NCBI GenBank assembly: GCA_029202485.1
Contig: CP119313.1
Span: 1,426,001 to 1,490,000 of the forward strand
Reading direction: 5' to 3'
DNA from: Candidatus Pedobacter colombiensis
GTDB lineage: Bacteria > Bacteroidota > Bacteroidia > Sphingobacteriales > Sphingobacteriaceae
Length of the DNA: 64,000 nt
Made by a program: the position numbers and the translations under genes. Numbering within the stretch: the first letter of the stretch is position 1; every line of letters begins with the position of its first letter. Positions 55,022 to 62,660 of the stretch are shown here, piece by piece. Under the pieces are notes generated by a model that saw only the letters and a program-made list of their open reading frames with translations, made no database searches and was not told where the DNA came from.

Positions 55022-55562
55022 ATGCATTACGATATAGAATGGCTTAAAAATGAGGTGACAGACAATGAGAATTTAAAGTTTCTTTATTTCTGGGGACACA
55101 CTAATAAATCAAACGAAGCGGTTGGTAAATCCTGTTTTAGTCAATGGTATGAGTCGCCATTTGTAGGGGATAACTTATAAAACAGCTGAGCATTGGATGA
55201 TGGCAAAAAAAGCTTTGTTGTTTGGAGATTTGGGCATCTTCGAGAAAATTGTACTTTCCGAGAAGCCCGGTGAAGTAAAAGATCTTGGCCGGAGAATTTC
55301 GGGGTTCAATGATGAAATTTGGAAAGCTGAAAGGCACGCAATTGTTAAAATGGGGAATCTTCATAAGTTTAATCAGCATCCTGAACTGGCTAAATATTTA
55401 GTTAGCACAGGTAAAAGGATTTTGTTGGAGGCCAGCCCTGTAGATTATATTTGGGGTATTGGAATGGCTCAGGATCATTTAGATGCCTCAAAACCTGACA
55501 AGTGGTTGGGATTGAATTTGTTGGGTTTCGCTTTGATGGAGGTAAGGGATTTATTAGTTTAA
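55022..55562 (+). pseudogene. NADAR (YbiA/DUF1768) gene with a frameshift
   Basis: NADAR proteins are N-glycosidases acting on ADP-ribosyl or riboflavin-intermediate sugars. ATG 55022 begins a frame reading LKFLYFWGHTNKSNEAVGKS then CFSQWYESPFVGDN, which runs into TAA at 55178. The next frame, from TATAAAACAGCT at 55176, continues as YKTAEHWMMAKKALLFGD and then RISGFNDEIWKAERH to the end at 55562. Both halves are needed for the normal length of about 180 aa. The junction needs +1 or -2 bases, so the gene is broken at about 55171-55176, or the read has an error there. In the NAD cluster it would fit ADP-ribose turnover. Confidence 0.8.
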
Positions 55563-55624
55563 TAAGCATAATAGCAATGAAGAATAGGATCGAGGTTAAT
55601 ATTGCTGCTGTTGATTTACAGGCT

Positions 55625-56002
55625 TCATCGTTTAAGGATTGAAAGTTTAACAAAGCTAAAGACTATAATAGTGCCTATAACTGATAACAATATGTAAAAC
55701 TCGATGCTGCTTAGACCAATGCCTATTAAGAGTAAAACTACCGGAGTCAAGCAGGTTGCCGATATTGGAACTGTTTTAAAGTAAACTCTGGTAATCTGAA
55801 TAATTGTAAGTGCTAATAAAATAACAGGAATGATCGGGAGGATAAAGAGACCATACATGCTCCCTGCGTTCGAGTCTCCGTTTTCATTCAGCGATCCAAA
55901 AATTAACAAGCCCAGGATAAAGAAAGGGACCAAGATAGAACAGTCGATAAGAATACTGTTCATGATTTTCAATATTGGTGGGTAGCTTGAGTTTTTATTC
56001 AT
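55625..56002 (-). CDS. Hypothetical four-helix membrane protein
   Basis: A 125-aa protein with four hydrophobic segments covering most of it (IDCSILVPFFILGLLIFGSL, YGLFILPIIPVILLALTII, CLTPVVLLLIGIGL, YILLSVIGTIIVFSFV). A short acidic loop carries NENGDSNAG. No family recognised. Monocistronic, convergent with the NADAR remnant. Confidence 0.5.
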   Translation of the reverse strand: MNKNSSYPPILKIMNSILIDCSILVPFFILGLLIFGSLNENGDSNAGSMYGLFILPIIPVILLALTIIQITRVYFKTVPISATCLTPVVLLLIGIGLSSIEFYILLSVIGTIIVFSFVKLSILKR

Positions 56003-56072
56003 GTTTCAGACTTTGTTACTAAAGTAAAACTACAAGTTAAATATTCAAATCTATCTGTATATTCACTAGCTA

Positions 56073-56606
56073 ATGACCGAGATTAAATTATATAAATCGC
56101 CTTGGCGTGCAGTAAAATTATTATTCCTCTGTTCAATCTTTGTAGGATTAGGAATTTTGGGTATCAAAGCACATTGGATGTCTGGTTGGATAGCATGGCT
56201 AAATATCGGTTTTTTTGGATTAGGTTATCCTGTTGGAATTTTCCATTTGTTAGACAAAAGGCCTCAAATAATAATAAATGAAATTGGAATCTTTGATCGA
56301 ACAATCAATAACAATATTATAAATTGGGGAGTTATTAAAGATGCTTATCCAATTAATATTCACCAGCAGAAATTTATCTGTTTGGTTGTTGACGAAGAAT
56401 TTGTCCCATCTAAGAAAAAAGGGGGATTGTATAAGCAGACTGTCAAGTTTAGTGAGGCAATTGGGGCACAGGAGCTTAATATTTCCCTTGGTCAGATCGA
56501 AATCGATGTGATTAAACTAACAGAATTTATTCTTTTGATGATCAAAGCAACACCAGTAGATAAAAGTAATCTATTGATAAATGCACCACAAGAGTGGAAT
56601 AAATAA
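56073..56606 (+). CDS. STM3941-like membrane protein
   Basis: A 177-aa protein that starts with the typical EIKLYKSPWRAVKLLFL. It has two N-terminal membrane helices (LLFLCSIFVGLGILGI, WIAWLNIGFFGLGYPVGIF) and a beta-rich domain (IIINEIGIFDRTINNNIINWGVI), as in the STM3941 family, which looks PH-like. Frequently found near toxin-immunity loci. Function unknown. Confidence 0.6.
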   Translation: MTEIKLYKSPWRAVKLLFLCSIFVGLGILGIKAHWMSGWIAWLNIGFFGLGYPVGIFHLLDKRPQIIINEIGIFDRTINNNIINWGVIKDAYPINIHQQKFICLVVDEEFVPSKKKGGLYKQTVKFSEAIGAQELNISLGQIEIDVIKLTEFILLMIKATPVDKSNLLINAPQEWNK

Positions 56607-56693
56607 AATGAGAATTGACTTTTGGAAGAATTTGAAAAAAGCTTTCGTTAGCTTTAAGAAAACTTAAACCGATGTTTTAAAGAAATGTAAACT

Positions 56694-57353
56694 GTGACTA
56701 TAAAAGAAAGCTACAGACAATTCCTTAATGATAATTTTAAAGGGCTTAGTATTCAAGCTTCTTTATTTTTTAATTGGGATAGGGGATTAAGGTTTGATTT
56801 ACAAGAAGGTGAAGTTGGTAGTGACAATTATTTTGATGAAGTATTTAAACGTTCGTTAGCATTGTTTCATGCATCATTTGATCCCAATGATATTATTTTC
56901 TTTGTGCTAATGGATTTTAAACATAAACGGAGTAAAATAAGATTGGGGAATTTCTGTTTCAAACAAGTCCATAATCTTAACTGGGAGGAAATAGCCTTTC
57001 TGAAAATGTATAGACTGTATGAACCAAAAGACAGTTCAGACATTAGAAATGTTGCTGTGATCAAATCTAACATTGGAAAAATAAATTATAGGAATATCTT
57101 TAAGGCAATAGGAAATACTGACTTTGCATCCAGACATCCAAGACTTGATAGAAATGGTGTTCTCAGTTCTAAGGAAGTTTTTTTCTTAAATATTGATAGA
57201 AAATTAATTTTTCATATGTATGATGATCGTGGTGTAGATATTATAGCAGCGGACGTTGAACAATTGGGGCCAATCTACAATCAATACAATAACTGGTTAT
57301 TGGAATGCAATAAAAAGAAAATAGACAGCTTATTTAATAAGAATCTTTCATAA
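56694..57353 (+). CDS. DUF3885 family protein
   Basis: A 219-aa soluble protein with the DUF3885 pattern: FNWDRGLRFDLQEG near the start, the middle EDSSDIRNVAVI-type stretch, and the late ending FHMYDDRGVDIIAADVEQL followed by IYNQYNNWLLECNK. Start is GTG at 56694. DUF3885 proteins occur singly near polymorphic toxins and are thought to act as immunity proteins. Here no toxin is seen nearby. Confidence 0.65.
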   Translation: MTIKESYRQFLNDNFKGLSIQASLFFNWDRGLRFDLQEGEVGSDNYFDEVFKRSLALFHASFDPNDIIFFVLMDFKHKRSKIRLGNFCFKQVHNLNWEEIAFLKMYRLYEPKDSSDIRNVAVIKSNIGKINYRNIFKAIGNTDFASRHPRLDRNGVLSSKEVFFLNIDRKLIFHMYDDRGVDIIAADVEQLGPIYNQYNNWLLECNKKKIDSLFNKNLS

Positions 57354-57364
57354 TATATTAACAA

Positions 57365-57907
57365 ATGGGATTTGGCTTTAATTTATTTTTCGTCTTTATA
57401 CTAATTCCTTTAAGTGTTATCCTTTTGATATGCTGGCTTTTGACCAGAAAGAATGGCTATAGGGAAATACTTGGATTGATCTGGCTGGGTATAATAGGAC
57501 TGATCCTGATTTTTGTGAGTATTCAGGCCTTAACAGCTAAGAAAGTGCTGAAGAAGAAAGATTTTTATGGCGAATATGTTATTAATAGAAGTTTCTTTCA
57601 GGGTAAACAAGCGGATTGGCAATATGATAACTTCCATTTTGAAATAAAGGAGGATGATTCGATTTATTTGTATGTTACGCATAAAAATACACCTGTAAAA
57701 ACATTCAGTGGATCTGTCAGAACAGTAAAGAACTACCGATCGGAGCGGCTCGCCATTAATATGCAATTGCCCTCACACCATATTATGGAATGTAATCCAA
57801 CAATTTACAGAGATACCTGGAGTTTTTATCTTGTATTCAATTCTCCTAAGTTTGGTAATCTATTTTTCAAAAAAGGAACCTGGGAATCCTTGGGTAGCCC
57901 TGATTAA
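57365..57907 (+). CDS. Hypothetical membrane protein
   Basis: A 180-aa protein with two N-terminal helices (FNLFFVFILIPLSVILLICWLL, GLIWLGIIGLILIFVSIQAL) and a roughly 115-residue outside or cytosolic beta-rich domain (YGEYVINRSFFQGKQADWQYDNFHFEI). The domain ends with FGNLFFKKGTWESLG. It lies 11 bases after the DUF3885 gene and is probably cotranscribed. No family recognised. Confidence 0.5.
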   Translation: MGFGFNLFFVFILIPLSVILLICWLLTRKNGYREILGLIWLGIIGLILIFVSIQALTAKKVLKKKDFYGEYVINRSFFQGKQADWQYDNFHFEIKEDDSIYLYVTHKNTPVKTFSGSVRTVKNYRSERLAINMQLPSHHIMECNPTIYRDTWSFYLVFNSPKFGNLFFKKGTWESLGSPD

Positions 57908-58003
57908 AAAAAAGTTAAGATCACATAGAATATTTTAGGTACTACCCGAAAGTACTTAGCTGGAGATTTTAATGATACTCATTTTTGAGGAAACAGAATT
58001 CCT

Positions 58004-58165
58004 ATGAATGAAGAGAACAATAAGACCATAAGATTAAAAGAAATGTTTAGAGGTTTAGAGTGTGTGTTTGCCCCAACAATTCCTTACTTATACTCTTTTG
58101 ATAAATTGCTCAAGAGCAGGGTAGTCAGGACGATCGAACGTGTTTCTACTTCTGGAACTTTTTAA
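58004..58165 (+). CDS. Possible small protein, 53 aa
   Basis: ATG 58004 with GAGG 14 bases upstream. Translation begins MNEENNKTIRLKEMFRGLE and ends VVRTIERVSTSGTF. Its last 20 bases overlap the convergent gene at 58146. It fills most of the 57908-58145 gap. No similarity recognised, so it may be a remnant. Confidence 0.3.
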   Translation: MNEENNKTIRLKEMFRGLECVFAPTIPYLYSFDKLLKSRVVRTIERVSTSGTF

Positions 58166-58643
58166 AGCGAAAATAATAGAAGTTGATACCGATGGCAAGG
58201 ATAGTTAAGCTGGATACCCAAAGCCAGTAACCAGGTTCGAAGCTATAGATTTTACCAGTGGTGCCACTTTCGGCCGCTAGTATTTCTTTCCAGAAACTAA
58301 AAGACCAAGCGATAGCTGCGGCGATGAGCGAGAGCCAACGACTGCTTGATTCGGGCTTTGGTTTTGGAGTAAGCAATACAGGCTCTATTTTGATCACTGC
58401 GCTTGATTCCATGAGGAACCTTATAACGGCAAGAATAGCAATTGGGTTAGCCGACCATGTAAGGCATTCCATGCCACCGCCACCAACGATAGAAATGCCA
58501 CCCACAAGAAATAAGGAGATGGCGGAGTGAATCTGTTTTCCTTGATACTCGTATGTTAAAGCATTTTGTGTTAGTGAGATGCCGAAAATGATAGCAGGAA
58601 TTAATATAATGCCGAGCCTGAGGCGCTTTTGGTCTAAACTCAT
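58146..58643 (-). CDS. Hypothetical four-helix membrane protein
   Basis: A 165-aa protein with helices LGIILIPAIIFGISL, AISLFLVGGISIVGGGG, WLSLIAAAIAWSFSFW and YWLWVSSLTILAIGINFYYF. A proline/lysine-rich loop (LLTPKPKPESSSR) lies between the second and third. No family recognised, monocistronic. Confidence 0.5.
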   Translation of the reverse strand: MSLDQKRLRLGIILIPAIIFGISLTQNALTYEYQGKQIHSAISLFLVGGISIVGGGGMECLTWSANPIAILAVIRFLMESSAVIKIEPVLLTPKPKPESSSRWLSLIAAAIAWSFSFWKEILAAESGTTGKIYSFEPGYWLWVSSLTILAIGINFYYFRFKKFQK

Positions 58644-58783
58644 TGCTTAAAATTTGAATTGTTGAAGATACATTATTCAAGGCTTTTTAGGTTGTTTAAG
58701 GATAGTTGTCACCTCGTTCCGCTGCAAACTGATGAAATATACAACTTGTTAAGCGGGTTAAGGGAATGGTTCTTAACCTAGTT

Positions 58784-59596
58784 TTAGTTTTCCTTTACAA
58801 TGCTTTTAAGTGCTTCAGTGGTGAGTATTGACAGCGATTGCTGTTGACAATCCCAGATGGAACCATAATTTTTAGAGATAACGATATGGTTTTTCCAGTT
58901 GGCAGTTTTACCATAGAGCATTAAAGTGCAAATGTCGGTTGAAGTAATGAAATCCCCCGTTTCTGGTAAATGACTATGTGTCGTTTCCATAGATTCCTTA
59001 GAATAATTAATGGGAATAATGTTTTTATGTAATCGTTTCATATTGGTTAGCCGATTGTATTTGTCAAAAGTAAGCAAGTAATCATTCCCGAAAATAACGA
59101 CTCCGGTTTGCTGAGGCCCAGTTAAAACAAATACTTTCTTACTGTCTTTATCAATCAATGGAATGATGTTCAGGCTAGTGTTGTTGTACACTTTGAACAG
59201 CGTATCACTATTAATGGCTTTTAATGCATTTTGTCGGATGGTAAAAAGTTCTAGTTCATTATTAGTGAAGGCCCGGTTTGTTGTATCCACAATTACGGTA
59301 TTGACATCATAGTTCTGGTCGAAGGTAAAAGTGATGACTGGTGTTGGGGTGTTCGTTTTTCCAAAGAATATGCATTTGCTTTTATTTCCGTCGGAATAAG
59401 AGAAATAGCCGCCTGCTTCGGCTGCTTTCTGTTTAAATCTTGCTTGTAAAACATCTGATCCATTCCAGGAAGCCATTTCCGATTGGTATAGCAGTTTTCC
59501 TTCTGCTATGATAGCTGCTGTTTTCTTGTCTAAGTTCTGACCTTTTGCAAGGGAAATTCCACAAATCGTGAGGAGCATGAGCGCTTTAATTTTCAT
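58784..59596 (-). CDS. Hypothetical secreted protein
   Basis: A 270-aa protein with a signal peptide (LMLLTICGISLAKGQ). The mature part is beta-rich: YFSYSDGNKSKCIFFGKTNT, VITFTFDQNYDVNTVIVDTT and VFVLTGPQQTGVVIFGNDYLL, ending in a helix. Single Cys pair possible. The family is not recognised; probably periplasmic. Monocistronic. Confidence 0.5.
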   Translation of the reverse strand: MKIKALMLLTICGISLAKGQNLDKKTAAIIAEGKLLYQSEMASWNGSDVLQARFKQKAAEAGGYFSYSDGNKSKCIFFGKTNTPTPVITFTFDQNYDVNTVIVDTTNRAFTNNELELFTIRQNALKAINSDTLFKVYNNTSLNIIPLIDKDSKKVFVLTGPQQTGVVIFGNDYLLTFDKYNRLTNMKRLHKNIIPINYSKESMETTHSHLPETGDFITSTDICTLMLYGKTANWKNHIVISKNYGSIWDCQQQSLSILTTEALKSIVKEN

Positions 59597-59755
59597 GTCA
59601 AATGAGATCTTTTTTACTAAATTTAGTGTTTTTTGGGAGGATTACCAGTTTTATAAAAAGTTTAATGTTTTGTTATTTCTTCTTTCGTCATAATTGGATT
59701 GTTTGGAGTTCATTTTAGGATTTAGAATTTTTTAGTATCCGGATCTATTTTTTTC

Positions 59756-59821
59756 AAAAAAATCGGCCATTAAAGCTAAATCAGACAGGAAAAAGTTCGA
59801 GATTTGTGCACTAGCGACCAC
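59756..59821. repeat. tRNA-end-like repeat, copy R5 (group B)
   Basis: Nearly identical to R4: CGGCCATTAAAGCTAAATCA, GACAGGAAAAAGTTCGAG, then ATTTGTGCACTAGCGACCAC. Followed by a terminator that matches the one behind tRNA-Met. It fills the gap between the secreted protein and fic. Confidence 0.8.
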
Positions 59822-59825
59822 CAAG

Positions 59826-59864
59826 TAAAAAGCCGTTTTTCGATAAGAAGGACGGCTTTTTTGT
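59826..59864. terminator. Intrinsic terminator attached to repeat R5
   Basis: AAAAAGCCGTTTTTCGATAA, then GAAGGACGGCTTTTTT: the same hairpin as behind tRNA-Met, one base different in the second arm. Confidence 0.85.
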
Positions 59865-59875
59865 TTAGTGATTAG

Positions 59876-60844
59876 CTATTTTTTGTAATTGTAACTACTA
59901 AGTCGTTGCGCTCCGGTTTTATTTAGAATTCCTTTTTCTGTTGCGGATTTAAGGTCTCGACTTGCTGTTGCCGAAGAGATACTTTTAAAATGTTGAAGAT
60001 AATCTTTTCGAGTAAAAGATTTTTGACCTATGATTTCTTTAAAAATAGAAATCCTGTCTTCTTCCAGTAAGGAAACATTTGGTAAATGATATAAAGAATT
60101 TAACGATTTAAGGATACTCTCGAGCATGAAGGCGATAAAAGGAGTACAATGTCCCAGGCTATCTGATTTGTTTAAGGCTTCATAATATTTACTTTGCTCC
60201 GCTTTGATTATACTTTCTACTGGTAGATATTCAAAAACAAGATATTCATTCATTAATAATAAAGTTTGCCACAGTCTTCCCATACGTCCATTTCCATCAT
60301 TAAATGGATGGATAAACTCAAATTCATAATGAAATACACAGCTTTTTATTAATATAGGATCATCATCGTATTTAGCATAGTCTAGAAGGTTGTTAAGTAA
60401 ACCAGTTACCATATTTCCCTGAGGAGCTACATGAGTAATTTTTGAGCCTTTCACGATGCCTACATTTCCACTTCTAAACTTACCAGCATTTGGAATTAAT
60501 CCTTTCATTAATATTTTATGCGCATCTAATAGTGATTTAAGTTTAAGGGGCTTAAAATGATTAAGCATATCATATACTTCGATTGCATTTTTAACCTCTA
60601 TGATATCTTTCTTAGGGGCAAGTATTCTTTTGTTATTAAGTAAGGCTGTAATTTGTTCTTCTGTTAATGTGTTGCCTTCAATAGACAAGGAAGATTGTAT
60701 AGTCTTTATACGATTAGATTTTCTAAGTTCTGCAGGAGGTCTATTTAATTGTATTGCATTTAATTCACCTATTTTTTCAGAAATCTTAGCTAATAAGTTG
60801 AGTATTTCACTTGTAATGTGGTACGGAGGTTTTATATAACTCAT
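59876..60844 (-). CDS. Fic-family AMPylase-type protein with C-terminal winged helix
   Basis: A 322-aa protein that transfers a nucleotide, usually AMP, to a target protein. The Fic core motif HPFNDGNGRMGR is complete. The N-terminal autoinhibitory helix carries SLSIEGNTLT, as in class II Fic proteins. The last 60 residues form a winged-helix (FTRKDYLQHFKSISSATASRDLKS ... GILNKTGAQR). The frame is open 9 codons upstream; ATG 60844 (MSYIKPPY) is chosen because the codons above lie inside a palindrome. Start and palindrome are 3 bases apart, which suggests self-repression. It may act as a stand-alone toxin-like regulator. Confidence 0.87.
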   Translation of the reverse strand: MSYIKPPYHITSEILNLLAKISEKIGELNAIQLNRPPAELRKSNRIKTIQSSLSIEGNTLTEEQITALLNNKRILAPKKDIIEVKNAIEVYDMLNHFKPLKLKSLLDAHKILMKGLIPNAGKFRSGNVGIVKGSKITHVAPQGNMVTGLLNNLLDYAKYDDDPILIKSCVFHYEFEFIHPFNDGNGRMGRLWQTLLLMNEYLVFEYLPVESIIKAEQSKYYEALNKSDSLGHCTPFIAFMLESILKSLNSLYHLPNVSLLEEDRISIFKEIIGQKSFTRKDYLQHFKSISSATASRDLKSATEKGILNKTGAQRLSSYNYKK

Positions 60845-60846
60845 AG

Positions 60847-60870
60847 TGATAGTATCATATGATACTATCA
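60847..60870. promoter_or_regulatory. 24-bp palindrome at the fic start
   Basis: TGATAGTATCAT and ATGATACTATCA form a perfect palindrome. Each half contains its own TGATA-N-TATCA dyad, so it reads as two abutting operator half-modules. Confidence 0.6.
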
Positions 60871-60970
60871 AAGTTAACTAGATTTTATGGATTTCCTGTA
60901 AAGGATATTATTTACTTGTCTTTATTAACTTTAGTATAAGTATTTATTAAACACTATCAACTATTTTAAT

Positions 60971-61032
60971 AAATCAGCGATTAAACACAAATCAGACAAG
61001 AAATGGTTCGAGAAGCACCCAGTCAGGTCCAC
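60971..61032. repeat. tRNA-end-like repeat, copy R6 (group A)
   Basis: CAGACAAGAAATGGTTCGAG then AAGCACCCAGTCAGGTCCAC, followed by TGCTTAAAAAGCCG as after tRNA-Met. The hairpin is cut after its first arm, where an ankyrin-gene fragment begins. Confidence 0.8.
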
Positions 61033-61044
61033 TGCTTAAAAAGC

Positions 61045-61240
61045 CGTTTTTAATAAGAAATAAGGCAATGTCAAAATTACCTGTTTTAAATGCAACTTGA
61101 AGTCCCGATTGGCCATCGTCTTTTTTAGGAGGCGCAAAATTACAAGCGTCATTATAGGCTTTGTTGCTATTGACAAGTCCTGATATCGTAGGCATATCAC
61201 TGTCTCTAATCGCCTTAAAAAAAGTTTTTATTTCTTTCTT
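61045..61240 (-). pseudogene. Fragment of an ankyrin-repeat gene
   Basis: Minus-strand coding remnant reading FFKAIRDSDMPTISGLVNSN then FAPPKKDDGQSGLQVAFKTG and NFDIALFLIKN, which matches the first repeats of small ankyrin proteins. It loses its end at the R6 junction (shared bases AAAAACGGC). Its start lies inside sequence read the other way by the arsR-type gene. Neither end is intact. Confidence 0.6.
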
Positions 61241-61529
61241 TGCCGACCCAACAAGAAGAGCGATACTTTTATTGGTTGCTTCGCAAGCTATGACTGCAGG
61301 TACAATAGCTTCAAACTTTAATACGGCAAGACCAACTGTTTCCAAACACCTGCAAATTCTTACAGAATGTGAACTTCTTAAACAGGAGCAAAACGGAAGA
61401 GAAATCTACTATCATCTAAATGCAGAAAAAATGAGAGCAGTGGCCGACTTTATAGAACCATTTCGCAAGATGTGGGACGACAGGTTTAACAAGTTGGAAG
61501 ATGTAATGAAAAAATATAAAAATAAATAA
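61161..61529 (+). CDS. ArsR-family regulator, N-terminus replaced
   Basis: Winged HTH of the ArsR type. The family body starts at ADPTRRAILLLVASQAMTAG and continues FNTARPTVSKHLQILTECELL, EQNGREIYYHLNAEKM. A normal gene has 8-10 residues such as MRRDVFQAI before ADPTRR. Here this part is replaced by the ankyrin fragment (61045-61240), and the only in-frame starts are TTG codons from 61161. It therefore may be expressed poorly or with a foreign head. It regulates the SRPBCC/YdeI genes that follow in intact operons. Confidence 0.7.
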   Translation: MLLLTSPDIVGISLSLIALKKVFISFFADPTRRAILLLVASQAMTAGTIASNFNTARPTVSKHLQILTECELLKQEQNGREIYYHLNAEKMRAVADFIEPFRKMWDDRFNKLEDVMKKYKNK

Positions 61530-61533
61530 AGGA

Positions 61534-61998
61534 ATGGAGCAAAAAACAAAAATCAGTGCTGAAGACAGCAAACAGGAAATTGTAATCACGAGGGAGTTTG
61601 ATTTGCCATTGGAATTGCTTTTTAAAGCACATACAGAACCTGAACTTTTTGAGCAATGGATGGGAACGAAAGTATTGAAATTGGAAAATAAAAAACACGG
61701 ATCCTATGCATTTGAAACATCTCACAATGGAAATGTAGTTTTTCGTGCAAACGGAACTATACACGAATTTGTTCCAAACCAGAAAATCACACGGACATTT
61801 GAAATGGAAAATACACCTTTTCCTGTTCAACTTGAATATTTGCAATTTGAAAAACTTACAGAAGAAACCAGCAAACTCACAGTGCAAATCGTGTTTAAGT
61901 CCGTTGAGTTCAGAAACCAATTGCTACAAATGCCATTTGCGCAAGGTCTCAATATGGCTCACAACCGACTAGAGGAAATCGTAAACAAGTTAAAATAA
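61534..61998 (+). CDS. SRPBCC (AHSA1-like) protein
   Basis: A 154-aa protein of the START/AHSA1 group. It starts with KQEIVITREFDLPLELLFKA, then HTEPELFEQWMG and, later, YLQFEKLTEETSKLTVQIVF. The closing helix contains LNMAHNRLEEIVNKLK. It lies 4 bases after the ArsR-like gene. ArsR-SRPBCC pairs are common in Bacteroidota. Confidence 0.85.
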   Translation: MEQKTKISAEDSKQEIVITREFDLPLELLFKAHTEPELFEQWMGTKVLKLENKKHGSYAFETSHNGNVVFRANGTIHEFVPNQKITRTFEMENTPFPVQLEYLQFEKLTEETSKLTVQIVFKSVEFRNQLLQMPFAQGLNMAHNRLEEIVNKLK

Positions 61999-62005
61999 TT
62001 GAGTT

Positions 62006-62068
62006 ATGACAAAGAGAAACAAAATCATTTATTGGGTAGCTACTGGACAAAAATTAAACCTACACCTA
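62006..62068 (+). pseudogene. DoxX-like gene remnant (N-terminal residues only)
   Basis: ATG at 62006 reads MTKRNKIIYWVATG, the usual start of DoxX-like four-helix proteins, then QKLNLHL and TGA at 62068-62070. The rest of the gene is missing and the next frame begins with the YdeI gene. It is consistent with an internal deletion in an ArsR-SRPBCC-DoxX-YdeI operon. Confidence 0.45.
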
Positions 62069-62649
62069 TGATCACACAAGCAGAACACTTTTTTGAAAAA
62101 GCTCAAAAATGGAGAGAAGAATTTGGTTTATTACGAGAAATAGTCTGTGAAAATAAATCACTTGAAGAAGATTATAAATGGATGCATCCTTGTTATACTT
62201 TTGAAGGAAAGAACATCGTTCTCATCCACGGATTTAAAGAATACTGTGCATTATTATTTCATAAAGGTGCTTTGATGAAAGACCCCGAAGGCATTTTAAT
62301 CCAGCAAACAGAAAATGTACAATCTGCAAGACAAATCAGATTTACCAATGTTGAGCAAATTATAAAACTGAAATCTGTTATTAAGGATTACATCAAAGAA
62401 GCGATTGAAATTGAAAAATCGGGAAAGAAAATAGAAATGAAGAAAGCGGTTGATTATCCAGTCCCTCAAGAATTTCAAAAAGTATTAGACGAAGATAAAG
62501 TATTGAACAACGCATTCTACTCTTTAACACCGGGGCGACAGAAAGGATATTTATTCTATTTCAATCAGGCTAAACAATCCAAAACACGACAAGCGAGAAT
62601 TGAAAAATACTATCAACATATTTTAGAGCGAAAAGGGATTGATGATTAG
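62068..62649 (+). CDS. YdeI/DUF1801 family protein
   Basis: A 193-aa protein with the DUF1801 core: EDYKWMHPCYTFEGKNIVLIHGFKEYCALLFHKGAL, ending in the YdeI tail NAFYSLTPGRQKGYLFYFNQAKQSKTRQARIEKY. The ATG at 62068 (MITQAEHFFEK) fits the family start; a TTG at 61999 would add 23 codons over the DoxX remnant. It follows the SRPBCC gene in the same operon. Function unknown; some members bind iron or copper ligands. Confidence 0.8.
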   Translation: MITQAEHFFEKAQKWREEFGLLREIVCENKSLEEDYKWMHPCYTFEGKNIVLIHGFKEYCALLFHKGALMKDPEGILIQQTENVQSARQIRFTNVEQIIKLKSVIKDYIKEAIEIEKSGKKIEMKKAVDYPVPQEFQKVLDEDKVLNNAFYSLTPGRQKGYLFYFNQAKQSKTRQARIEKYYQHILERKGIDD

Positions 62650-62660
62650 ATAAAATATTT

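Noticed and set aside
60992..61345. Full 117-aa minus ORF across R6 and the ankyrin fragment
   Set aside because: Only the middle matches ankyrin; both ends are read from R6 and from arsR in a wrong frame.
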